Assembly (NCBI GenBank): GCA_964537245.1
Contig: CAZHZL010000106.1
Coordinates: 1 to 6,493, forward strand
Source: UMGS1840 sp964537245
Lineage (GTDB): Bacteria; Bacillota; Clostridia; UMGS1840
Direction: 5' to 3'
DNA: 6,493 bases
A program made the position numbers and the translations under genes. The notes under the pieces were generated by a model, which was given only the letters and a program-made list of their open reading frames with translations, had not been told where the DNA came from and searched no databases. Shown piece by piece: positions 1 to 4,397 of the stretch (position 1 is the stretch's first letter; every line of letters begins with the position of its first letter).

Positions 1-26
1 GTCAAATCCCTTATGAATACTCAATA

Positions 27-50
27 TGGTGCGAGAGACGGGACTTGAAC
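27..50 (-). other. 3' fragment of a tRNA gene (probably tRNA-Leu): att junction of an integrated element
   Basis: Read on the minus strand, this is a tRNA 3' end: T-loop TTCAAGT (49-43), 3' half of the T-stem CCCGT (42-38), acceptor strand CTCTCGC (37-31), discriminator A (30) and CCA (29-27). The 5' half of the T-stem should be ACGGG, but identity stops at about position 50 and no cloverleaf can be built from 51 upward. A tRNA with a GCGAGAG/CTCTCGC acceptor is typical of clostridial tRNA-Leu, so that assignment is likely but not proven. A 3'-only fragment followed by unrelated sequence is what tyrosine-recombinase integration into a tRNA 3' end leaves at the far junction. That places the host chromosome at 1-26 and the element above 51. 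A decayed older insertion is the alternative. Confidence 0.75.
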
Positions 51-157
51 ACGGGTCTAATAGTAATCCGCTAAAAAAATAAGGATTGATAGTATCGAAT
101 TCTTTTTGGCACATATTCTTGTCAAACTTTAAAAGCACCCTTGCAAAACTCATAATT

Positions 158-179
158 AATTCCCAAAAAATTCCCAACT
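158..179. repeat. Tandem 11-bp repeat with TTCCCAA core near the element end
   Basis: Two consecutive 11-bp units, AATTCCCAAAA (158-168) and AATTCCCAACT (169-179), share their first eight bases and nearly all of the unit. They lie about 110-130 bp inside the tRNA junction. A period of about one helical turn close to an att site could mark arm-type recombinase sites or an accessory-factor site. The rest of 51-270 shows no convincing gene, only AT-rich sequence and a small AATCC/GGATT dyad (65-69 with 83-87). Confidence 0.4.
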
Positions 180-270
180 TATAAAAATAATCATTATTCT
201 TATGTGGTTTTTTAGATAAATCTTATTTTAATATAAATGTTGAATTTGAAAGGGGAAACAAATGCTCTTT

Positions 271-1776
271 TTACTTTTTTTCAAGATTTTTTATTTCTAA
301 CAGTTTTAAATACAATTCAGGATTTTTATATACAATAATTTTAAGTTCGTTTATCACACGAGTAACTATCTGATAAAGCATCCCTTTTACACTGTAATAA
401 TTTATTCTAGTTCTTAGTCTATTATCTTCGTCATATTTAAAATTATTGTCCATAACTAAAGCCACTTTTGGAAATTCTTGTCCAATTACATCATGTGCTT
501 TTATTTCCGATAGCCAAGAAAGTTCGGTAATCGCTTCTATTTGGTGTTGCGAGGCTGTGAAAGTAATAAATTTCCAATCTTCAAAATTTCTGATGTATTG
601 AATATACTCTTCTAAATCTTCTTTATCATCAAAGTATTCAATAGTTATTTCTTCATAATTAAGGTGATTATTGCTATATCCAATTTTTTCTAAATTATAA
701 ATAAAAGAAGCAATTTCTTTATTTGTGCGTATTTTGTTAGTTAATTTGCCTTCGTAGATTTTATATGAAGGATAATTTTGTTGCACAAATTTAGCAATAT
801 CAGTAGTTTCTTCTTCTCTAAGATATTGTTTGGTATCATAAGAGAATAATAATTTTATCTTTTTGTCATTTGCATAATTTATAATTAATTTTAATTGTTC
901 TTCACGTATGCGTTGAGCTTCGTCAATAATTATCATTGAAATCGAATTGCATAGTTCTTCGATTTTATTTTTTTTCACATCTTTTATTGGGTGTATATTC
1001 CAATTAAGTTTGTTAAGTTTTTCATGTCCTTCGTTTAATTTGCCACAATGTATCAAGAGAGTATTATAAGATTCGCTCATCATAGACTTTGCTATATCAT
1101 AGATTAGCAAAGTTTTTCCAGTACCTGCATTAGCAGAAATACAAAAAACCGTGTTGTTTTCTTTAAGGAATTTTTCCAAAATATTATTTTTGATGTTTTG
1201 TTGGTCGGTTGTTAGAAAGTATTCGTTTTCTAAAAATTTTTCAGTAGAATTGAAAGGAGAAATCAAATAATTTGACGGAATAAACATTTTGTTTATATCA
1301 ATATCTTTGTCAACTTTCTGATTTTCTATTAATTGTATTAATTCCATCAAAGAACTATCAGAACTACTGTTATTTATTGAATTATATTTAAAAACGATAC
1401 CACCTTTAGTGTAAGTGAAAACATAAATCGGTTTATCTAAAAATTTTAGATAATAATAGTTTTTATGCATTTGATTATTGTTTTTTGTTTCTTCAATTTT
1501 AGGGGTTAATTCGCTTTTTAATTCGATGTTAATTATGTAATCTTCGCCAAATCTCAACAAATCAAATTCTTTTCCGATTTGTGGTATTGAATAGCTTATA
1601 AAATAGTTTTCAAATAATGCCATGCAGTTGTTAATGCTTTTTATTTTACTGCAAAAATCAACAAGACTTTCTGCTTCGTGTTTTTTTAAGGGTGTTGGAA
1701 CAGATAGGTCTTTGCCTTCCAAATTGTTGATTGCTTCAATACCGTGACTTATAGAGAGTAAATTTAATGGTTTCAT
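271..1776 (-). CDS. Fused PD-(D/E)XK-like nuclease and SF1 (DUF2075-type) helicase
   Basis: This 501-aa cytoplasmic protein is probably an ATP-driven nucleic-acid helicase with its own nuclease domain. In the N-terminal part, residues 56-87 read like a PD-(D/E)XK core: E56, D72 after KEF, then E85-L-K87 at the end of a hydrophobic strand. The helicase part follows: Walker A SANAGTGKT (214-222), Walker B IIIDEAQ with D285/E286, a motif III-like SYDTKQ near 312-317, R350 in LTNKIRTNKE, GQEFPKVALVMD (about 432-443) and a final VTR arginine at R473. I chose ATG 1776 over an upstream in-frame TTG at 1788 because GAGGTG (1786-1781) sits just before it. Nuclease-helicase fusions such as staphylococcal Nhi act against phages, so defence is plausible here. 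Homology to Nhi was not tested. The gene is transcribed alone, towards the att end, divergently from the rest of the window. Confidence 0.8.
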   Translation of the reverse strand: MKPLNLLSISHGIEAINNLEGKDLSVPTPLKKHEAESLVDFCSKIKSINNCMALFENYFISYSIPQIGKEFDLLRFGEDYIINIELKSELTPKIEETKNNNQMHKNYYYLKFLDKPIYVFTYTKGGIVFKYNSINNSSSDSSLMELIQLIENQKVDKDIDINKMFIPSNYLISPFNSTEKFLENEYFLTTDQQNIKNNILEKFLKENNTVFCISANAGTGKTLLIYDIAKSMMSESYNTLLIHCGKLNEGHEKLNKLNWNIHPIKDVKKNKIEELCNSISMIIIDEAQRIREEQLKLIINYANDKKIKLLFSYDTKQYLREEETTDIAKFVQQNYPSYKIYEGKLTNKIRTNKEIASFIYNLEKIGYSNNHLNYEEITIEYFDDKEDLEEYIQYIRNFEDWKFITFTASQHQIEAITELSWLSEIKAHDVIGQEFPKVALVMDNNFKYDEDNRLRTRINYYSVKGMLYQIVTRVINELKIIVYKNPELYLKLLEIKNLEKK

Positions 1777-1799
1777 ATTACACCTCAAAATGGGATATC

Positions 1800-1851
1800 A
1801 TAGTTGTAAGTATAATTAAATTTTATCACATTTTATTTTAATAACAACTAT
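1800..1851. repeat. 8-bp inverted repeat bracketing the minus-strand promoter
   Basis: ATAGTTGT (1800-1807) and ACAACTAT (1844-1851) are perfect reverse complements with centres about 44 bp apart, near four helical turns. One arm overlaps the proposed -35 box (1842-1847). The other lies just past the predicted transcription start. This is how paired operators for a dimeric repressor could be placed, but no cognate regulator can be named. Confidence 0.35.
1820..1847 (-). promoter_or_regulatory. Candidate promoter for the nuclease-helicase gene
   Basis: On the minus strand, TTGTTA (1847-1842) and TAAAAT (1825-1820) are separated by 16 bp, close to a vegetative sigma-70/sigma-A promoter. Transcription would begin near 1813, giving a leader of about 37 nt before ATG 1776. 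The surrounding sequence is very AT-rich, so chance matches are easy. Confidence 0.4.
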
Positions 1852-1881
1852 CTATATAAATATATCGAGATTTATTTACAC

Positions 1882-1906
1882 TTTGTGACAAATTTTGTAA
1901 CACAAT
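1882..1906. promoter_or_regulatory. Two adjacent operator-like dyads
   Basis: TTTGT-G-ACAAA (1882-1892) is a perfect 5-bp-arm dyad centred on 1887. Next to it, sharing base 1892, ATTTTGT-A-ACACAAT (1892-1906) is a 7-bp-arm dyad with one mismatch, centred on 1899. The centres are 12 bp apart, about one helical turn. The second dyad overlaps the proposed -35 hexamer of the plus-strand promoter, which suits a repressor site or cooperative binding. Confidence 0.4.
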
Positions 1907-1924
1907 TAAATAAAAATATATATT
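1895..1924 (+). promoter_or_regulatory. Candidate promoter for the plus-strand gene block
   Basis: TTGTAA (1895-1900) and TATATT (1919-1924) lie 18 bp apart and are the best plus-strand pair ahead of the gene at 2007. Transcription would start near 1931, upstream of a Shine-Dalgarno-like GAAAGGAG (1944-1951) and of the hairpin at 1965-1991. High AT content limits certainty. Confidence 0.35.
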
Positions 1925-1964
1925 ATTCCTTTGATACTATATAGAAAGGAGTACAACAAGCCAT

Positions 1965-2000
1965 AGGGCGAATGCACACCGCATTCGCCCTTCTTTTATA
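1965..2000 (+). terminator. Strong hairpin with T-rich tail: attenuator or terminator
   Basis: An 11-bp perfect stem (1965-1975 with 1981-1991, AGGGCGAATGC against GCATTCGCCCT) closes a five-base ACACC loop and is followed by TTCTTTTATA. It looks like an intrinsic terminator placed between the promoter candidate and ATG 2007. It could end a leader RNA of about 65 nt, or act as an attenuator for the downstream gene. GAAAGGAG lies before it (1944-1951), and no Shine-Dalgarno sequence lies between it and the ATG. Confidence 0.65.
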
Positions 2001-2006
2001 TCAAAA

Positions 2007-2381
2007 ATGAAAAAGTTTCATAATGAGAAAGATATTCTTGAAAGCAATCTTTCTGTCCCGATTAAGCGAGTACTACATCAACACTTGCTTGAAATCTGCA
2101 ACACATACGGGATTAATGACATTTCAGCATTTGGGTCTATCTGTTACATTGAATCACCAACAGATTTAGAAGCTCTTGATTTGTCTGTCATTGAATGGTC
2201 TATCGGTATTGAAATCATTACCGACAATAGAAAACAACATCTTTTCTATTTCTGTATTCTAATTGATAACGACACAGGGCTGAATATTTTAGTTGATGAA
2301 AAACATATGAAAGGAGCTATGATTACAGAACTAAAAGAACTTATTACACGCAAAGAACAATATGATTTTACACAAAAGTAG
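2007..2381 (+). CDS. Hypothetical protein, 124 aa, bracketed by hairpins
   Basis: I do not recognise this family. The protein is soluble, without a signal peptide or membrane segment, and has mixed alpha/beta character: a charged helical start (1-35), a hydrophobic strand-rich middle containing SIGIEIIT and FYFCILI (about 67-88), and a charged helical C-terminus rich in K and E. Its translation signals are odd. No Shine-Dalgarno precedes ATG 2007. The only good one, GAAAGGAG, lies about 55 nt upstream, beyond a strong hairpin. The frame stays open upstream to 1935 but has no ATG, GTG or TTG start. The TAG stop falls in the base of a second hairpin of similar sequence. A small accessory or regulatory protein of the element is possible; nothing shows its function. 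Codon use resembles its neighbours, so I think it is a real gene. Confidence 0.65.
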   Translation: MKKFHNEKDILESNLSVPIKRVLHQHLLEICNTYGINDISAFGSICYIESPTDLEALDLSVIEWSIGIEIITDNRKQHLFYFCILIDNDTGLNILVDEKHMKGAMITELKELITRKEQYDFTQK

Positions 2382-2408
2382 GGCAAGTGTGGTTTCGCAC
2401 TTGCCCTA
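2379..2408 (+). terminator. Perfectly placed 13-bp hairpin after the 124-aa gene
   Basis: Bases 2379-2391 pair with 2396-2408 (one G-T wobble) around a GTTT loop, and the stop codon TAG forms the stem base. The following TATATTTATTT is T-rich but not an unbroken T run, so this may be a terminator, a partial terminator or an mRNA-stabilising or processing hairpin. Its AGGGC...GCCCT stem ends match those of the hairpin at 1965-1991. Confidence 0.6.
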
Positions 2409-2429
2409 TATTTATTTCAGGAGGAATTT

Positions 2430-2798
2430 ATGAAAAAAGAAATTAAAGTAGTTATGGTTGAGCCATCAAAACACCCTGCCATTACAACAATCGACAATGA
2501 CCTTGAAAGTTTGCAAAAAGCAGTTGGAGGGTTAATTGAATTTGTAGGTCTTGAAGAAAACACTTGTATTCTTTGTAATGAAGAAGGCAAGTTAATCGGT
2601 CTTAAAGGCAATCGAAGATTTTACAACGACATTATTGCAGGCACATTCTATGTGTGTGGATTAGATGATGACGGTGACCTTGATTCTCTTACTCCGTCAC
2701 AAATGGATAGGTATTTGAGAATGTTTTGGGAGCCTGAATCATTCACACAAGAAGAAATCGACAATTCAATAGTATTTAAATTTATTGAAATAGATTAA
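2430..2798 (+). CDS. DUF3846 domain protein
   Basis: This 122-aa protein matches the DUF3846 pattern across most of its length. It has an opening strand ending in VEP (residues 6-12), VGGLIEFV (32-39), CNEEGKLIGLKGNR (49-62) and DIIAGTFYVCG (67-77), then an acidic stretch and a SLTPSQ helix start (86-91). No biochemical role is established for the family. It is common on phages, plasmids and integrative elements of Clostridia and is predicted to be a small cytosolic protein. AGGAGG (2419-2424) lies five bases before ATG 2430, a strong start. It follows the hairpin at 2379-2408 and is 13 bp ahead of the DUF1643 gene, so those two are probably co-transcribed. Nothing looks truncated. Confidence 0.85.
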   Translation: MKKEIKVVMVEPSKHPAITTIDNDLESLQKAVGGLIEFVGLEENTCILCNEEGKLIGLKGNRRFYNDIIAGTFYVCGLDDDGDLDSLTPSQMDRYLRMFWEPESFTQEEIDNSIVFKFIEID

Positions 2799-2811
2799 AG
2801 GAGTTAAAAAT

Positions 2812-3450
2812 ATGCCATTAAAAAATTATTCTGTATCAGTTGAAACAGACATCATCACATCAGATGACGGTAAAAACACATTTGAAGTTACGAAAAGATT
2901 AAACGGAATTGACGGGGAAAACGGGGTAATTGTATTACTCTACCCTACAAGAAACTGTGACAATATTTTCTCTGAAGATAATACCCTTAATTACTTGGTA
3001 TCACATATGCAGGAATTACACTTGAAAGAATTGAAAATAATCAATCTTTTCTCAAAAGTAGTATCGGGTAAAATGAGTTCAAGAGGGCTTGAAGTTGACG
3101 AAGAAAATATGAAATACATTGAAACTCTTATGAGCGACAAAAACTTTAAAAACACCAAATTCATTGTTGCTTGGGGCAATTCAATGGCTTCATCCTATGC
3201 TTGTAAAAAGTCTAAAGTAAATGTTTTGAATATGTTTAAGAATGCAGTACCCAAAGGTATTGTATATCAGTTAATTTCATCGGATGTTGACCTGCGTTCT
3301 CAAACCGCACCACATCCCCTCTATCTTGGCATAAGGGGTAATAATTCAAAATGGTCTTTGGCTGAATTGCACATTACCAAGGAAATGCTTAAAGAACCTG
3401 AAAAGTATAATCCAAGCAATAATTTAATTAAATTCTCAAAGGAGGGCTAA
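2812..3450 (+). CDS. DUF1643 domain protein
   Basis: This 212-aa protein carries DUF1643 signatures: VIVLLYPT (39-46, where most relatives read LNPS or MNPS), EDNTLNYL (55-62, matching the usual DPTIRR region), KIINLFSK (75-82), EENMKYI (97-103), FIVAWGN (117-123) and a C-terminal HPLYLG (168-173). The family is widespread in phages and bacteria and its activity is not established. Conserved Asp, Asn and Gly clusters suggest a ligand- or nucleic-acid-binding fold, which is inference. There is no signal peptide or transmembrane segment. The start is supported by AAAGGAG (2797-2803), which overlaps the end of the DUF3846 gene. Its last codons encode the ribosome binding site of the next small gene, tying the block together. 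Confidence 0.8.
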   Translation: MPLKNYSVSVETDIITSDDGKNTFEVTKRLNGIDGENGVIVLLYPTRNCDNIFSEDNTLNYLVSHMQELHLKELKIINLFSKVVSGKMSSRGLEVDEENMKYIETLMSDKNFKNTKFIVAWGNSMASSYACKKSKVNVLNMFKNAVPKGIVYQLISSDVDLRSQTAPHPLYLGIRGNNSKWSLAELHITKEMLKEPEKYNPSNNLIKFSKEG

Positions 3451-3451
3451 T

Positions 3452-3553
3452 ATGCCATATTACATAGCAGGATTTTTTGGAACACTCGCAATGCTTATCG
3501 GTGCAGATTATTTACTTTCTAAAAAGCGAAAGGAAGAGGAGGATAAAGAATGA
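3452..3553 (+). CDS. Small single-pass membrane protein, 33 aa
   Basis: This is a short gene that automated calling often misses. Residues 2-22 form one hydrophobic segment (YYIAGFFGTLAMLIGADYLL), followed by a very charged tail KKRKEEEDKE. ATG 3452 lies one base after the DUF1643 stop, and AAAGGAGGG inside that gene's last codons is a strong Shine-Dalgarno. The TGA stop overlaps the ATG of the next gene in an ATGA junction, so the two are probably translationally coupled. Its size and topology fit holin-like, toxin-like or membrane-anchoring micro-proteins, but I cannot assign a family. The good start signal and the tight junctions on both sides are the main evidence that it is real. Confidence 0.6.
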   Translation: MPYYIAGFFGTLAMLIGADYLLSKKRKEEEDKE

Positions 3554-3669
3554 CCTATTTTTTGAGTTCCGCTGTTAAGATTGCAACGGAATATTTTTTT
3601 ACAGGTGCAATGTCTGCAATCAGCCTTTATTGTGGCACTAAAACCCCTAAAAATCGTAGGAAGAAATAA
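3550..3669 (+). CDS. Small hydrophobic protein with basic tail, 39 aa
   Basis: The gene starts at ATG 3550 within an ATGA overlap with the preceding stop, behind AGGAGG (3537-3542) with seven-base spacing, and ends at TAA 3667-3669. Residues 3-28 are mostly hydrophobic or aromatic (YFLSSAVKIATEYFF then TGAMSAISLYC), and residues 31-39 are basic (KTPKNRRKK). This suggests a membrane-inserted or amphipathic peptide with a cytoplasmic positive tail. Together with the 33-aa gene it forms a pair of tiny membrane proteins with opposite tail character, the first mixed and acidic, the second strongly basic. A two-component membrane peptide, holin-like pair or toxin is possible. No family is recognised. 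Confidence 0.55.
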   Translation: MTYFLSSAVKIATEYFFTGAMSAISLYCGTKTPKNRRKK

Positions 3670-3718
3670 AGATTTTCTTGTATTACGGTTGTAGAATATT
3701 GTCACATAAAGGAAAATT

Positions 3719-3773
3719 TTGGGAATTTTACAAGGAACAAGTCACCTGACCTGCGACACTACACAGTTCCCAA
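3719..3773. repeat. TTGGGAA / TTCCCAA inverted repeat upstream of the Mor-type gene
   Basis: TTGGGAA (3719-3725) and TTCCCAA (3767-3773) are perfect 7-bp inverted repeats separated by 41 bp in the 140-bp gap 3670-3809. The right arm lies between the -35 and -10 hexamers of the candidate promoter. The same heptamer occurs twice at 158-179. Looped operators or accessory-protein sites are possible. The intervening GTCACCTGACCTGCGAC is richer in GC than its surroundings. Confidence 0.35.
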
Positions 3774-3788
3774 TTTATTGATTATAAT
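3760..3788 (+). promoter_or_regulatory. Candidate promoter for the Mor-type regulator gene
   Basis: TACACA (3760-3765, four of six consensus bases) and a perfect TATAAT (3783-3788) are separated by 17 bp. The start of transcription would be near 3795, right at the GAAAGGAG ribosome binding site (3793-3800), leaving a leader of only about 15 nt. That is short, so the -10 match may be partly fortuitous. Confidence 0.45.
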
Positions 3789-3809
3789 TTTTGAAAGGAG
3801 CATTTTAAT

Positions 3810-4103
3810 ATGCGAGGAGTGACGATAGCCATAGACAAGAATAAAATCAAAGGCGAATATTTAAACGGAGCATACAGTGAGCTTGCAGGATTGCTCGGTA
3901 TTGACGCAGTACTCAAACTCCATTCAAAATACCGAGGCACACAGGTATTCTTCCCTGTGGAATTATTCAGCAGAGATTTCATTATCAAGCAAATTGTTGA
4001 TGAGTATGACGGTTACAATATTCGTGAACTCGCCACAAAATATGGTTACACAGAAAAATGGGTAAGAAAAATACTCAAAGACCATATTGATAATAAAGAT
4101 TAA
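3810..4103 (+). CDS. Mor transcription activator family DNA-binding protein
   Basis: This 97-aa protein resembles Mor/C-type regulators, named for the phage Mu middle-operon activator. They bind DNA as dimers and help RNA polymerase at weak promoters. Residues 22-40 (YSELAGLLGIDAVLKLHSK) and YRGTQVFFPV (41-50) correspond to the dimerisation part with its 'LLG..A..L...YGGT...P' pattern. DEYDGYNIRELATKYGYTE (64-82) with KWVRKIL (83-89) is the C-terminal helix-turn-helix. Length is normal for the short Bacillota members. The start is set by GAAAGGAG (3793-3800). It is the first gene after a 140-bp gap with promoter and dyad candidates, so it may regulate itself, the downstream genes or element functions. 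The family assignment is from motif recognition; its target is unknown. Confidence 0.8.
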   Translation: MRGVTIAIDKNKIKGEYLNGAYSELAGLLGIDAVLKLHSKYRGTQVFFPVELFSRDFIIKQIVDEYDGYNIRELATKYGYTEKWVRKILKDHIDNKD

Positions 4104-4117
4104 AGGGAGTGTTGCTA

Positions 4118-4363
4118 ATGAGCACAACAGATAATAATATAACTTGTTTAAAAGAAAAATTCAATTATCTCAAAGAATACATTGACTGTCTTATAAATGG
4201 TGAAGATGATTTAGAAAGTTTTTGCAAAGAAAAACTTGATGAAGTATGTCTTCAAATCAACAATATTCAAGGCAATCCAGATACTCTTAAAAAGGAAACA
4301 GAGTTAAAAGCACTCGAATTGAAGAAATCAGCTCTTGAAGATATGATTTCTGAAATAGCTTGA
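4118..4363 (+). CDS. Small coiled-coil protein, 81 aa, unknown function
   Basis: I chose ATG 4118 because AAAGGGAG (4102-4109) lies eight bases upstream. An in-frame GTG at 4109 would overlap that site. The protein is almost entirely helical: residues 8-27 and 34-50 form charged helices, then a short NIQGNPD turn (about 50-56) and a long Lys/Glu/Leu-rich helix (57-81), giving a likely helical hairpin or coiled coil. There is no signal peptide and no membrane segment. It lies 14 bp after the Mor-type gene and 34 bp before the NERD gene, so co-transcription is likely. It could be a small partner or adaptor of either neighbour. No family is recognised. Confidence 0.6.
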   Translation: MSTTDNNITCLKEKFNYLKEYIDCLINGEDDLESFCKEKLDEVCLQINNIQGNPDTLKKETELKALELKKSALEDMISEIA

Positions 4364-4397
4364 TTTTTAACAATAAAAAGAAAAGAGGGAAATCAAA

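Noticed and set aside
58..222. Minus-strand open frame of about 54 codons ending at TAG near the tRNA fragment, with an internal ATG
   Set aside because: No ribosome binding site, no recognisable domain, and composition as expected for AT-rich non-coding DNA. It could be a decayed integrase tail but I cannot support that.
1777..1788. TTG start at 1788 for the nuclease-helicase
   Set aside because: It overlaps the GAGGTG ribosome binding site that serves ATG 1776 and adds only four residues.
4109..4117. GTG start at 4109 for the coiled-coil protein
   Set aside because: The codon overlaps the AAAGGGAG site; ATG 4118 has proper spacing.
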